Source: Panorpa germanica (Eukaryota; Arthropoda; Insecta; Mecoptera; Panorpidae). From it: DNA of 64,000 nucleotides. The stretch is taken from contig OY783213.1 in assembly GCA_963678705.1 (NCBI GenBank), positions 186,001-250,000 of the forward strand, in the 5' to 3' direction. Positions 16,501 to 32,079 of this stretch are shown here, piece by piece. A program made the position numbers and the translations under genes. The notes beneath the pieces are model-generated. The model ran no database searches. It was not told the origin of the DNA and was given only the letters and a program-made list of their open reading frames with translations. Numbering within the stretch: position 1 is the first letter of the stretch; the number at the start of each line of letters is the position of its first letter.

Positions 16501-19275
16501 AGGAAGAACTACATATTTGTTAACAAAGACGTTAAATTTGATTTGCAACACAAGTGGTACCTATCTACTGTGTGTGTGTTCGATCGGCATCTGCTACTTT
16601 AGGTGAAAAAAGTGATTAAAAGTGAGAAATTAATTACGGAAAAAAATTAAATATATTATATAAATACTTCTTCTAACGAAATGTATTTAAGTTTATTTTA
16701 ATATTGTGCTAATTTGCTCTAAAATAAGTGTTTTTAAAAACGTTTGACAGTTAGAAACCAGTGTTGAAAAATATAACTAAATATATATATGACGCGTACA
16801 CGCGGTCTTATGAAAATAACCTCAAAACTGTAACTTTGTCGTTTTTGAGATAAAACAATAATAAGTGCGATAGATAAAGAAATTGATAATAATTAGATTA
16901 GTGTTAGTGCTAAAACATCAACTGGTAAAGAAATTCAAGAAATCTGTAGACCTATATAAGGAAGACCTCATATAAACACTACAAATATACGGAAAACAAA
17001 ATGTTGCTTATCACTATCAAGTAAGTCAAATAACATTAACTCTAAATAATATTAATACATAACAATTAGTTTATACTCGTAAAAAAGCGAGTTTTAAATA
17101 ATAAAGAGAGTGTATTAATTGTTATAAGTAAACAATATATATGGTTTTCTTGAAAATTGTGACTGATTGTGTATGAACAATCAATCACACTATACCAAGA
17201 TAACGCAAAAACAAACATAACTTGTCGCATATTATAATACTATATAGAATTTATAGAAATTCCAGGGTGCATTTAATAATGTCTGGTGGCCAAGTGCCCT
17301 TCGAAGAATTAGGCCGGCAAAAATCTCTAGGAACGTCTACTGCACTATGAAGAACTATATTTATTGTTGAACATTAATTTTACAAACCGATTACCGTTCC
17401 ATGAAAAGAGGCAACTATCTAATGGTTGTCCTCAACTCTGGAACATGGTATTCGACGAGGACTGTGTTTCTCACTCGAAAGGTTGTGTAAACGTATGTTT
17501 TGATAAAATGTGTAGTTTCTTGAAGCTACACAAAATGGCTATATCTTCAAGTAAAACAAAGATGATGATCCTTGCCTTTGGCAAGACAGATGGGACTTAA
17601 CAGAAAAAGGAAGAACTACATATTTGTTAATAAAGACGTTAATTTTGATGTGCAACGCAAGTGGTACCTATCTACTGTGTGTGTGTTCGATCGGCATCTG
17701 CTACTTTAGGTGAAAAAAGTGATTAAAAGTGAGAAATTATTTACGGAAAAAAATAAATATATTATATAAATACTTCTTCTAACGAAATGTATTTAAGTTT
17801 ATTTTAATATTGTGCTAATTTGCTCTAAAATAAGTGTTTTTAAAAACGTTTGACAGTTAGAAACCAGTGTTGAAAAATATAACTAAATATATATCTGACG
17901 CGTACACGCGGTCTTATGAAAATAACCTCAAAACTGTAACTTTGTCGTTTTTGAGATAAAACAATAATAAGTGCGATAGATAAAGAAATTGATAATAATT
18001 AGATTAGTGTTAGTGCTAAAACATCAACTGGTAAAGAAATTCAAGAAATCTGTAGACCTATATAAGGAAGACCTCATATAAACACTACAAATATACGGAA
18101 AACAAAATGTTGCTTATCACTATCAAGTAAGTCAAATAACATTAACTATAAATAATATTAATACATAACAATTAGTTTATACTCGTAAAAAAGCGAGTTT
18201 TAAATAATAAAGAGAGTGTATTAATTGTTATAAGTAAACAATATATATGGTTTTCTTGAAAATTGTGACTGATTGTTCATGAACAATCAATCACACTATA
18301 CCAAGATTACGCAAAAAAAAACATAACTTGTCGCATATTATAATACTATATAGAATTTATAGAAATTCCAGGGTGCATTTAATAATGTCTGGTGGCCAAG
18401 TGCCCTTCGAAGAATTAGGCCGGCAAAAATCTCTAGGAACGTCTACTGCACTATAAAGAACTATATTCATTGTTAAACATTAATTTTACAAACTGATTAC
18501 CGTTCCATGAAAAGAGGCAACTATCTAATGGTTGTCCTCAACTCTGGAACATGGTATTCGACGAGGACTGTGTTTCTCACTCGAAAGGTTGTGTAAACGT
18601 ATGTTTTGATAAAATGTGTAGTTTCTTGAAGCTACACAAAATGGCTATATTTTCAAGTAAAACAAAGATGATGATCCTTGCCTTTGGCAAGACAGATGGG
18701 ACTTAACAGAAAAAGGAAGAACTACATATTTGTTAATAAAAACGTTAATTTTGATGTGCAACGCAAGTGGTACCTATCTACTGTGTGTGTGTTCGATCGG
18801 CATCTGCTACTTTAGGTGAAAAAAGTGATTAAAAGTGAGAAATTATTTACGGAAAAAAATTAAATATATTATATAAATACTTCTTCTAACGAAATGTATT
18901 TAAGTTTATTTTAATATTGTGCTAATTTGCTCTAAAATAAGTGTTTTTAAAAACGTTTGACAGTTAGAAACCAGTGTTGAAAAATATACCTAAATATATA
19001 TATGACGCGTACACGCGGTCTTATGAAAATAACCTCAAAACTGTAACTTTGTCGTTTTTGAGATAAAACAATAATAAGTGCGATAGATAAAGAAATTGAT
19101 AATAATTAGATTAGTGTTAGTGCTAAAACATCAACTGGTAAAGAAATTCAAGAAATCTGTAGACCTATATAAGGAAGACCTCATATAAACACTACAAATA
19201 TACGGAAAACAAAATGTTGCTTATCACTATCAAGTCAGTCAAATAACATTAACTATAAATAATATAAATACATAA
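13526..19275 (+). repeat. Higher-order repeat A, copy 2 (units 7-11 and start of unit 12)
   Basis: Near-identical copy of 1 to about 5720. Subtracting the gypsy element, the offset is about 6.7 kb, i.e. six units. Differences seen include GTAAATAAT instead of GTAAACAAT near 14848 and a 2-bp shorter A/T run near 17750. Unit 12 shares with unit 6 the early variants CAAGTCAGTC and AATATAAATAC. Confidence 0.9.
15142..15390 (+). pseudogene. LINE RT fragment, long form (duplicate in the unit at 14629)
   Basis: Same long-form reading as in the unit at 1104. This unit is the duplicate of that one within the repeated five-unit block. Confidence 0.65.
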
Positions 19276-20739
19276 CAATTAGTTTATACTCGTAAAAAAG
19301 CGAGTTTCAAATAATAAAGAGAGTGTATTAATTGTTATAAGTAAACAATATATATGGTTTTCTTGAAAATTGTGACTGATTGTTCATGAACAATCAATCA
19401 CACTATACCAAGATAACGCAAAAAAAACATAACTTGTCGCATATTATAATACTATATAGAATTTATAGAAATTCCAGGGTGCATTTAATAATGTCTGGTG
19501 GCCAAGTGCTCTTCGAAGAATTAGGCCGGCAAAAATCTCTAGGAACGTCTACTGCACTATGAAGAACTATATTCATTGTTAAACATTAATTTTACAAACT
19601 GATTACCGTTCCATGAAAAGAGGCAACTATCTAATGGTTGTCCTCAACTCTGGAACATGGTATTCGACGAGGACTGTGTTTCTCACTCGAAAGGTTGTGT
19701 AAACGTATGTTTTGATAAAATGTGTAGTTTCTTGAAGCTACACAAAATGGCTATATCTTCAAGTAAAACAAAGATGATGATCCTTGCCTTTGGCAAGACA
19801 GATGGGACTTAACAGAAAAAGGAAGAACTACATATTTGTTAACAAAGACGTTAATTTTGATTTGCAACACAAGTGGTACCTGTCTACTGTGTGTGTGTTC
19901 GATCGGCATCTGCTCCTTTAGGTGAAAAAAGTGATTAAAAGTGTGAAATTAATTACGGAAAAAAATGAAATATATTATACAAATACTTCTTCTAACGAAA
20001 TGTATTTAAGTTTATTTTAATATTGTGCTAATTTGCTCTAAAATAAGTGTTTTTAAAAACGTTTGACAGTTAGAAACCAGTGTTGAAAAATATAACTAAA
20101 TATATATATGACGCGTACACGCGGTCTTATGAAAATAACCTTAAAACTGTAACTTTGTCGTTTTTGAGATAAAACAATAATAAGTGCGATAGATAAAGAA
20201 ATTGATAATAATTAGATTAGTGTTAGTGCTAAAACATCAACTGGTAAAGAAATTCAAGAAATCTGTAGACCTATATAAGGAAGACCTCATATAAACACTA
20301 CAAATATACGGAAAACAAAATGTTGCTTATCACTATCAAGTAAGTCAAATAACATTAACTATAAATAATATTAATACATAACAATTAGTTTATACTCGTA
20401 AAAAAGCGAGTTTCAAATAATAAAGAGAGTGTATTAATTGTTATAAGTAAACAATATATATGGTTTTCTTGAAAATTGTGACTGATTGTTCATGAACAAT
20501 CAATCACACTATACCAAGATAACGCAAAAAAAAACATAACTTGTCGCATTTTATAATACTATATAGAATTTATAGAAATTCCAGGGTGCATTTAATAATG
20601 TCTGGTGGCCAAGCGCCCTTCGAAGAATTAGGCCAGCAAAAATCTCTAGGAACGTCTACTGCACTATGAAGAACTATATTTATTGTTAAACATTAATTTT
20701 ACAAACCGATTACCGTTCCATAAAAAGAGGCAACTATCT

Positions 20740-23700
20740 AATGGTTGTCCTCAACTCTGGAACATGGTATTCGACGAGGACAGTGTTTCTCACTCGAAAG
20801 GTTGTGTAAACGTATGTTTTGATAAAATGTGTAGTTTCTTGAAGCTACACAAAATGGCTATATCTTCAAGTAAAACAAAGATGATGATCCTTACCTTTGG
20901 CAAGACAGATGGGACTTAACAGAAAAAGGAAGAACTACGTATTTGTTAACAAAGACGTTAATTTTGATTTGCAACACAAGTGGTACCTATCTAGTGTGTG
21001 TGTGTTCGATCGGCAACTGCTACTTTAGGTGAAAAAAGTGATTAAAAGTGAGAAATTAATTACGGAAAAAAATTAAATATATTATATAAATACTTCTTCT
21101 AACGAAATGTATTTAAGTTTATTTTAATATTGTGCTAATTTGCTCTAAAATAAGTGTTTTTAAAATCGTTTGACAGTTAGAAACCAGTCTTGAAAAATAT
21201 AACTAAATATATATATGACGCGTACACGCGGTCTTATGAAAATAACCTCAAAACTGTAACTTTTTCGTTTTTGAGATAAAACAATAATAAGTGCGATAGA
21301 TAAAGAAATTGATAATAATTAGATTAGTGTTAGTGCTAAAACATCAACTGGTAAAGAAATTCAAGAAATCTGTAGACCTATATAAGGAAGACCTCATATA
21401 AACACTACAAATATACGGAAAACAAAATGTTGCTTATCACTATCAAGTAAGTCAAATACCATTAACTATAAATAATATTAATACATAACAATTAGTTTAT
21501 ACTCGTAAAATTGCGAGTTTCAAATAATAAAGAGAGTGTATTAATTGTTAACAGTAACCAATATATATGGTTTTCTTGAAAATTGTGACTGATTGTTCAT
21601 GAACAATCACACTATGCCAAGATAACGCAAAAAAAACATAACTTGTAGCATATTAAAATACTATATAGAATTTATAGAAATTTCAGGGTGCATTTAATAA
21701 TGCCTGGTGGCCAAGTGCCCTTCGAAGAATTAGGCCGGCAAAAATCTCTAGAAACGTCTACTGCACTATGAAGAACTATATTCATTGTTGAACATTAATT
21801 TTACAAACCGATTACCGTTACATGAAAAGAGGCAACTATCTAATGGTTGTCCTCAACTCTGAAACATGGTATTCGACGAGGACTGTGTTTCTCACTCGAA
21901 AGGTTGTGTAAACGTATGTTTAGATAAAATGTGTAGTTTCTTAAAGCTACACAAAATGGCTATATCTTCAAGTAAAACAAAGATGATGATCCTTGCCTTT
22001 GGAAAGACAGATGGGACTTAACAGAAAAAGGAAGAACTACATATTTGTTAACAAAGACGTTAATTTTGATTTGCAACACAAGTGGTACCTATCTACTGTG
22101 TGTGTGTTCGATCGGCATCTGCTACTTTAGGTGAAAAAAGTGATTAAAAGTGAGAAATTAATTACGGCAAAAAATTAAATATATTATATAAATACTTCTT
22201 CTAACGAAATGTATTTAAGTTTATTTTAATATTGTGCTAATTTGCTTTAAAATAAGTGTTTTTAAAAACGTTTGACAGTTAGAAACCAGTGTTGAAAAAT
22301 ATAACTAAATATATATATGACGCGTACACGCGGTCTTATGAAAATAACCTTAAAACTGTAACTTTGTCGTTTTTGAGATAAAACAATAATAAGTGCGATA
22401 GATAAAGAAATTGATAATAATTAGATTAGTGTTAGTGCTAAAACATCAACTGGTAAAGAAATTCAAGAAATCTGTAGACCTATATAAGGAGGACCTCATA
22501 TAAACACTACAAATATAAGGAAAACAAAATGTTGCTTATCACTATCAAGTAAGTCAAATAACATTAACTATAAATAATATTAATACATAACAATTAGTTT
22601 ATACTCGTAAAAAAGCGAGTTTCAAATAATAAAGAGAGTGTATTAATTGTTATAAGTAAACAATATATATGGTTTTCTTGAAAATTGTGACTGATTGTTC
22701 ATGAACAATCAATCACACTATACCAAAATAACGCAAAAACAAACATAACTTGTCGCATATTATAATACTATATAGAATTTATAGAAATTCCAGGGTGCAT
22801 TTAATAATGTCTGGTGGCCAAGTGCCCTTCGAAGAATTAGGCCGGCAAAAATCTCTAGGAACGTCTACTGCACTATGAAGAACTATATTCATTGTTAAAC
22901 ATTAATTTTACAAACTTATTACCGTTAAATGAAAAGAGGCAACTATCTAATGGTTGTCCTCAACTCTGGAACATGGTATTCGACGAGGACTGTGTTTCTC
23001 ACTTGAATGGTTGTGTAAACGTATGTTTTGATAAAATGTGTAGTTTCTTGAAGCTACACAAAATGGCTATATCTTCAAGTAAAACAAAGATGATGATCCT
23101 TGCCTTTGGCAAGACAGATGGGACTTAACAGAAAAAGGAAGAACTACATATTTGTTAACAAAGACGTTAATTTTGATTTGCAACACAAGTGGTACCTATC
23201 TACTGTGTGTGTGTTCGATCGGCATCTGCTCCTCTAGGTGAAAAAAGTGATTAAAAGTGAGAAATTAATTACGGAAAAAAATTAAATATATTATATAAAT
23301 ACTTCTTCTAACGAAATGTATTTAAGTTTATTTTAATATTGTGCTAATTTGCTCTAAAATAAGTGTTTTTAAAAACGTTTGACAGTTAGAAACCAGTGTT
23401 GAAAAATATAACTAAATAAATATATGACGCGTACACGCGGTCTTATAAAAATAACCTCAAAACTGTAACTTTGTCGTTTTTGAGATAAAACATTAATAAG
23501 TGCGATAGATAAAGAAATTGATAATAATTAGATTAGTGTTAGTGCTAAAACATCAACTGGTAAAGAAATTCAAGAAATCTGTAGACCTATATAAGGAAGA
23601 CCTCATATAAACACTACAAATATACGGAAAACAAAATGTTGCTTATCACTATCAAGTAAGTCAAATAACATTAACTATAAATAATATTAATACATAACAA

Positions 23701-24055
23701 TTAGTTTATACTCGTAAAAATGCGAGTTTCAAATAATAAAGAGAGTGTATTAATTGTTATAAGTAAACAATATATATGGTTTTCTTGAAAATTGTGACTG
23801 ATTGTTCATGAACAATCAATCACACTATACCAAGATAACGCTAAAAAAACATAACTTGTCGCATATTATAATACTATATAGAATTTATAGAAATTCCAGG
23901 GTGCATTTATTAATGTCTGGTGGCCAAGTGCCCTTCGAAGAATTAGGCCGGCAAAAATCTCTAGGAACGTCTACTGCACTATGAAGAACTATATTTATTG
24001 TTAAACATTAATTTTACAAACTGATTACCGTTCCATGAAAAGAGGCAACTATCTA
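20740..24055 (+). repeat. Higher-order repeat B, copy 1 (three units, 3315 bp)
   Basis: Starts about mid-unit at 20228 (GAGGACAGTG) and runs through the units at 21334 and 22437 into the first half of the unit at 23544. It is repeated at an offset of 3315 bp. Markers: ATGCCTGGTGG, CTTAAAGCTAC, GTTAAATGAAAAG, CGTAAAAATGCG, ACGCTAAAAAAAC. Confidence 0.85.
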
Positions 24056-27000
24056 ATGGTTGTCCTCAACTCTGGAACATGGTATTCGACGAGGACAGTG
24101 TTTCTCACTCGAAAGGTTGTGTAAACGTATGTTTTGATAAAATGTGTAGTTTCTTGAAGCTACACAAAATGGCTATATCTTCAAGTAAAACAAAGATGAT
24201 GATCCTTACCTTTGGCAAGACAGATGGGACTTAACAGAAAAAGGAAGAACTACGTATTTGTTAACAAAGACGTTAATTTTGATTTGCAACACAAGTGGTA
24301 CCTATCTAGTGTGTGTGTGTTCGATCGGCAACTGCTACTTTAGGTGAAAAAAGTGATTAAAAGTGAGAAATTAATTACGGAAAAAAATTAAATATATTAT
24401 ATAAATACTTCTTCTAACGAAATGTATTTAAGTTTATTTTAATATTGTGCTAATTTGCTCTAAAATAAGTGTTTTTAAAATCGTTTGACAGTTAGAAACC
24501 AGTCTTGAAAAATATAACTAAATATATATATGACGCGTACACGCGGTCTTATGAAAATAACCTCAAAACTGTAACTTTTTCGTTTTTGAGATAAAACAAT
24601 AATAAGTGCGATAGATAAAGAAATTGATAATAATTAGATTAGTGTTAGTGCTAAAACATCAACTGGTAAAGAAATTCAAGAAATCTGTAGACCTATATAA
24701 GGAAGACCTCATATAAACACTACAAATATACGGAAAACAAAATGTTGCTTATCACTATCAAGTAAGTCAAATACCATTAACTATAAATAATATTAATACA
24801 TAACAATTAGTTTATACTCGTAAAATTGCGAGTTTCAAATAATAAAGAGAGTGTATTAATTGTTAACAGTAACCAATATATATGGTTTTCTTGAAAATTG
24901 TGACTGATTGTTCATGAACAATCACACTATGCCAAGATAACGCAAAAAAAACATAACTTGTAGCATATTAAAATACTATATAGAATTTATAGAAATTTCA
25001 GGGTGCATTTAATAATGCCTGGTGGCCAAGTGCCCTTCGAAGAATTAGGCCGGCAAAAATCTCTAGAAACGTCTACTGCACTATGAAGAACTATATTCAT
25101 TGTTGAACATTAATTTTACAAACCGATTACCGTTACATGAAAAGAGGCAACTATCTAATGGTTGTCCTCAACTCTGAAACATGGTATTCGACGAGGACTG
25201 TGTTTCTCACTCGAAAGGTTGTGTAAACGTATGTTTAGATAAAATGTGTAGTTTCTTAAAGCTACACAAAATGGCTATATCTTCAAGTAAAACAAAGATG
25301 ATGATCCTTGCCTTTGGAAAGACAGATGGGACTTAACAGAAAAAGGAAGAACTACATATTTGTTAACAAAGACGTTAATTTTGATTTGCAACACAAGTGG
25401 TACCTATCTACTGTGTGTGTGTTCGATCGGCATCTGCTACTTTAGGTGAAAAAAGTGATTAAAAGTGAGAAATTAATTACGGCAAAAAATTAAATATATT
25501 ATATAAATACTTCTTCTAACGAAATGTATTTAAGTTTATTTTAATATTGTGCTAATTTGCTTTAAAATAAGTGTTTTTAAAAACGTTTGACAGTTAGAAA
25601 CCAGTGTTGAAAAATATAACTAAATATATATATGACGCGTACACGCGGTCTTATGAAAATAACCTTAAAACTGTAACTTTGTCGTTTTTGAGATAAAACA
25701 ATAATAAGTGCGATAGATAAAGAAATTGATAATAATTAGATTAGTGTTAGTGCTAAAACATCAACTGGTAAAGAAATTCAAGAAATCTGTAGACCTATAT
25801 AAGGAGGACCTCATATAAACACTACAAATATAAGGAAAACAAAATGTTGCTTATCACTATCAAGTAAGTCAAATAACATTAACTATAAATAATATTAATA
25901 CATAACAATTAGTTTATACTCGTAAAAAAGCGAGTTTCAAATAATAAAGAGAGTGTATTAATTGTTATAAGTAAACAATATATATGGTTTTCTTGAAAAT
26001 TGTGACTGATTGTTCATGAACAATCAATCACACTATACCAAAATAACGCAAAAACAAACATAACTTGTCGCATATTATAATACTATATAGAATTTATAGA
26101 AATTCCAGGGTGCATTTAATAATGTCTGGTGGCCAAGTGCCCTTCGAAGAATTAGGCCGGCAAAAATCTCTAGGAACGTCTACTGCACTATGAAGAACTA
26201 TATTCATTGTTAAACATTAATTTTACAAACTTATTACCGTTAAATGAAAAGAGGCAACTATCTAATGGTTGTCCTCAACTCTGGAACATGGTATTCGACG
26301 AGGACTGTGTTTCTCACTTGAATGGTTGTGTAAACGTATGTTTTGATAAAATGTGTAGTTTCTTGAAGCTACACAAAATGGCTATATCTTCAAGTAAAAC
26401 AAAGATGATGATCCTTGCCTTTGGCAAGACAGATGGGACTTAACAGAAAAAGGAAGAACTACATATTTGTTAACAAAGACGTTAATTTTGATTTGCAACA
26501 CAAGTGGTACCTATCTACTGTGTGTGTGTTCGATCGGCATCTGCTCCTCTAGGTGAAAAAAGTGATTAAAAGTGAGAAATTAATTACGGAAAAAAATTAA
26601 ATATATTATATAAATACTTCTTCTAACGAAATGTATTTAAGTTTATTTTAATATTGTGCTAATTTGCTCTAAAATAAGTGTTTTTAAAAACGTTTGACAG
26701 TTAGAAACCAGTGTTGAAAAATATAACTAAATAAATATATGACGCGTACACGCGGTCTTATAAAAATAACCTCAAAACTGTAACTTTGTCGTTTTTGAGA
26801 TAAAACATTAATAAGTGCGATAGATAAAGAAATTGATAATAATTAGATTAGTGTTAGTGCTAAAACATCAACTGGTAAAGAAATTCAAGAAATCTGTAGA
26901 CCTATATAAGGAAGACCTCATATAAACACTACAAATATACGGAAAACAAAATGTTGCTTATCACTATCAAGTAAGTCAAATAACATTAACTATAAATAAT

Positions 27001-27370
27001 ATTAATACATAACAATTAGTTTATACTCGTAAAAATGCGAGTTTCAAATAATAAAGAGAGTGTATTAATTGTTATAAGTAAACAATATATATGGTTTTCT
27101 TGAAAATTGTGACTGATTGTTCATGAACAATCAATCACACTATACCAAGATAACGCTAAAAAAACATAACTTGTCGCATATTATAATACTATATAGAATT
27201 TATAGAAATTCCAGGGTGCATTTATTAATGTCTGGTGGCCAAGTGCCCTTCGAAGAATTAGGCCGGCAAAAATCTCTAGGAACGTCTACTGCACTATGAA
27301 GAACTATATTTATTGTTAAACATTAATTTTACAAACTGATTACCGTTCCATGAAAAGAGGCAACTATCTA
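24056..27370 (+). repeat. Higher-order repeat B, copy 2
   Basis: Tandem copy of the preceding block with the same ordered variants. Partial further copies at a two-unit spacing (2213 bp) follow to about 32 kb, with the ACGCTAAAAAAAC marker recurring near 29370 and 32690. Confidence 0.85.
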
Positions 27371-30300
27371 ATGGTTGTCCTCAACTCTGGAACATGGTAT
27401 TCGACGAGGACTGTGTTTCTCACTCGAAAGGTTGTGTAAACGTATGTTTTGATAAAATGTGTAGTTTCTTGAAGCTACACAAAATGGCTATATCTTCAAG
27501 TAAAACAAAGATGATGATCCTTGCCTTTGGCAAGACAGATGGGACTTAACAGAAAAAGGAAGAACTACATATTTGTTAACAAAGACGTTAATTTTGATTT
27601 GCAACACAAGTGGTACCTATCTACTGTGTGTGTGTTCGATCGGCATCTGCTCCTTTAGGTGAAAAAAGTGATTAAAAGTGAGAAATTAATTACGGAAAAA
27701 AATTAAATATATTATATAAATACTTCTTCTAACGAAATGTATTTAAGTTTATTTTAATATTGTGCTAATTTGCTCTAAAATAAGTGTTTTTAAAAACGTT
27801 TGACAGTTAGAAACCAGTGTTGAAAAATATAACTAAATATATATATGACGCGTACACGCGGTCTTATGAAAATAACCTCAAAACTGTAACTTTGTCGTTT
27901 TTGAGATAAAACAATAATAAGTGCGATAGATAAAGAAATTGATAATAATTAGATTACTGTTAGTGCTAAAACATCAACTGGTAAAGAAATTCAAGAAATC
28001 TGTAGACCTATATAAGGAAGACCTCATATAAACACTACAAATATACGGAAAACAAAATGTTGCTTATCACTATCAAGTAAGTCAAATAACATTAACTATA
28101 AATAATATTAATACATAACAATTAGTTTATACTCGTAAAAAAGCGAGTTTCAAATAATAAAGAGAGTGTATTAATTGTTATAAGTAAACAATATATATGG
28201 TTTTCTTGAAAATTGTGACTGATTGTTCATGAACAATTAATCACACTATACCAAGATAACGCAAAAAAAAACATAACTTGTCGCATATTATAATACTATA
28301 TAGAATTTATAGAAATTCCAGGGTGCATTTAATAATGTCTGGTGGCCAAGTGCCCTTCGAAGAATTAGGCCGGCAAAAATCTCTAGGAACGTCTACTGCA
28401 CTATGAAGAACAATATTCATTGTTAAACATTAATTTTACAAACTTATTACCGTTCCATGAAAAGAGGCAACTATCTAATGGTTGTCCTCAACTCTGGAAC
28501 ATGGTATTCGACGAGGACTGTGTTTCTCACTCGAATGGTTGTGTAAACGTATGTTTTGATAAAATGTGTAGTTTCTTGAAGCTACACAAAATGGCTATAT
28601 CTTCAAATAAAACAAAGATGATGATCCTTGCCTTTGGCAAGACAGATGGGACTTAACAGAAAAAGGAAGAACTACATATTTGTTAACAAAGACGTTAATT
28701 TTGATTTGCAACACAAGTGGTACCTATCTACTGTGTGTGTGTTCGATCGGCATCTGCTCCTCTAGGTGAAAAAAGTGATTAAAAGTGAGAAATTAATTAC
28801 GGAAAAAAATTAAATATATTATATAAATACTTCTTCTAACGAAATGTATTTAAGTTTATTTTAATATTGTGCTAATTTGCTCTAAAATAAGTGTTTTTAA
28901 AAACGTTTGACAGTTAGAAACCAGTGTTGAAAAATATAACTAAATAAATATATGACGCGTACACGCGGTCTTATAAAAATAACCTCAAAACTGTAACTTT
29001 GTCGTTTTTGAGATAAAACATTAATAAGTGCGATAGATAAAGAAATTGATAATAATTAGATTAGTGTTAGTGCTAAAACATCAACTGGTAAAGAAATTCA
29101 AGAAATCTGTAGACCTATATAAGGAAGACCTCATATAAACACTACAAATATACGGAAAACAAAATGTTGCTTATCACTATCAAGTAAGTCAAATAACATT
29201 AACTATAAATAATATTAATACATAACAATTAGTTTATACTCGTAAAAAAGCGAGTTTCAAATAATAAAGAGAGTGTATTAATTGTTATAAGTAAACAATA
29301 TATATGGTTTTCTTGAAAATTGTGACTGATTGTTCATGAACAATCAATCACACTATACCAAGATAACGCTAAAAAAACATAACTTGTCGCATATTATAAT
29401 ACTATATAGAATTTATAGAAATTCCAGGGTGCATTTATTAATGTCTGGTGGCCAAGTGCCCTTCGAAGAATTAGGCCGGCAAAAATCTCTAGGAACGTCT
29501 ACTGCACTATGAAGAACTATATTTATTGTTAAACATTAATTTTACAAACTGATTACCGTTCCATGAAAAGAGGCAACTATCTAATGGTTGTCCTCAACTC
29601 TGGAACATGGTATTCGACGAGGACTGTGTTTCTCACTCGAATGGTTGTGTAAACGTATGTTTTAATAAAATGTGTAGTTTCTTGAAGCTACACAAAATGG
29701 CTATATCTTCAAGTAAAACAAAGATGATGATCCTTGCCTTTGGCAAGACAGATGGGACTTAACAGAAAAAGGAAGAACTACATATTTGTTAACAAAGACG
29801 TTAATTTTGATTTGCAACACAAGTGGTACCTATCTACTGTGTGTGTGTTCGATCGGCATCTGCTACTTTAGGTGAAAAAAGTGATTAAAAGTGAGAAATT
29901 AATTACGGAAAAAAATTAAATATATTATATAAATACTTCTTCTAACGAAATGTATTTAAGTTTATTTTAATATTGTGCTAGTTTGCTCTAAAATAAGTGT
30001 TTTTAAAAACGTTTGACAGTTAGAAACCAGTGTTGAAAAATATAACTAAATATATATATGACGCGTACACGCGGTCTTATGAAAATAACCTCAAAACTGT
30101 AACTTTGTCGTTTTTGAGATAAAACAATAATAAGTGCGATAGATAAAGAAATTGATAATAATTAGATTAGTGTTAGTGCTAAAACATCAACTGGTAAAGA
30201 AATTTAAGAAATCTGTAGACCTATATAAGGAAGACCTCATATAAACACTACAAATATACGGAAAACAAAATGTTGCTTATCACTATCAAGTAAGTCAAAT

Positions 30301-32079
30301 AACATTAACTATAAATAATATTAATAAATAACAATTAGTTTATACTCGTAAAAAAGCGAGTTTCAGATAATAAAGAGAGTGTATTAATTGTTATAAGTAA
30401 ACAATATATACGGTTTTCTTGAAAATTGTGACTGATTGTTTATGAACAATCAATCACACTATACCAAGATAACGCAAAAACAAACATAACTTGTCGCATA
30501 TTATAATACTATATAGAATTTATAGAAATTCCAGGGTGCATTTAATAATGTCTGGTGGCCAAGTGCCCTTCGAAGAATTAGGCCGGCAAAAATCTCTAGG
30601 AACGTCTACTGCACTATGAAGAACTATATTTATTGTTGAACATTAATTTTACAAACCGATTACCGTTCCATGAAAAGAGGAAACTATCTAATGGTTGTCC
30701 TCAACTCTGGAACATGGTATTCGACGAGGACTGTGTTTCTCACTCGAAAGGTTGTGTAAACGTATGTTTTGATAAAATGTGTAGTTTCTTGAAGCTACAC
30801 AAAATGGCTATATCTTCAAGTAAAACAAAGATGATGATCCTTGCCTTTGGCAAGACAGATGGGACTTAACAGAAAAAGGAAGAACTACATATTTGTTAAC
30901 AAAGACGTTAATTTTGATTTGCAACACAAGTGGTACCTATCTACTGTGTGTGTGTTCGATCGGCATCTGCTCCTTTAGGTGAAAAAAGTGATTAAAAGTG
31001 AGAAATTAATTACGGAAAAAAATTAAATATATTATATAAATACTTCTTCTAACGAAATGTATTTAAGTTTATTTTAATATTGTGCTAATTTGCTCTAAAA
31101 TAAGTGTTTTTAAAAACGTTTGACAGTTAGAAACCAGTGTTGAAAAATATAACTAAATATATATATGACGCGTACACGCGGTCTTATGAAAATAACCTCA
31201 AAACTGTAACTTTGTCGTTTTTGAGATAAAACAATAATAAGTGCGATAGATAAAGAAATTGATAATAATTAGATTAGTGTTAGTGCTAAAACATCAACTG
31301 GTAAAGAAATTCAAGAAATCTGTAGACCTATATAAGGAAGACCTCATATAAACACTACAAATATACGGAAAACAAAATGTTGCTTATCACTATCAAGTAA
31401 GTCAAATAACATTAACTATAAATAATATTAATACATAACAATTAGTTTATACTCGTAAAAAAGCGAGTTTCAAATAATAAAGAGAGTGTATTAATTGTTA
31501 TAAGTAAACAATATATATGGTTTTCTTGAAAATTGTGACTGATTGTTCATGAACAATCAATCACACTATACCAAGATAACGCAAAAAAAAACATAACTTG
31601 TCGCATATTATAATACTATATAGAATTTATAGAAATTCCAGGGTGCATTTAATAATGTCTGGTGGCCAAGTGCCCTTCGAAGAATTAGGCCGGCAAAAAT
31701 CTCTAGGAACGTCTACTGCACTATGAAGAACTATATTCATTGTTAAACATTAATTTTACAAACTGATTACCGTTCCATGAAAAGAGGCAACTATCTAATG
31801 GTTGTCCTCAACTCTGGAACATGGTATTCGACAAGGACTGTGTTTCTCACTCGAATGGTTGTGTAAACGTATGTTTTGATAAAATGTGTAGTTTCTTGAA
31901 GCTACACAAAATGGCTATATCTTCAAGTAAAACAAAGATGATGATCCTTGCCTTTGGCAAGACAGATGGGACTTAACAGAAAAAGGAAGAACTACATATT
32001 TGTTAACAAAGACGTTAATTTTGATTTGCAACACAAGTGGTACCTATCTACTGTGTGTGTGTTCGATCGGCATCTGCTC

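Noticed and set aside
19380-19562. 60-codon ORF beginning MFMNNQ (also at 23802, 27117, 29330, 32650 and 36139)
   Set aside because: Open only where small variants remove a stop in the putative intron; it is the 23-codon frame extended backward through AT-rich sequence and the palindrome.
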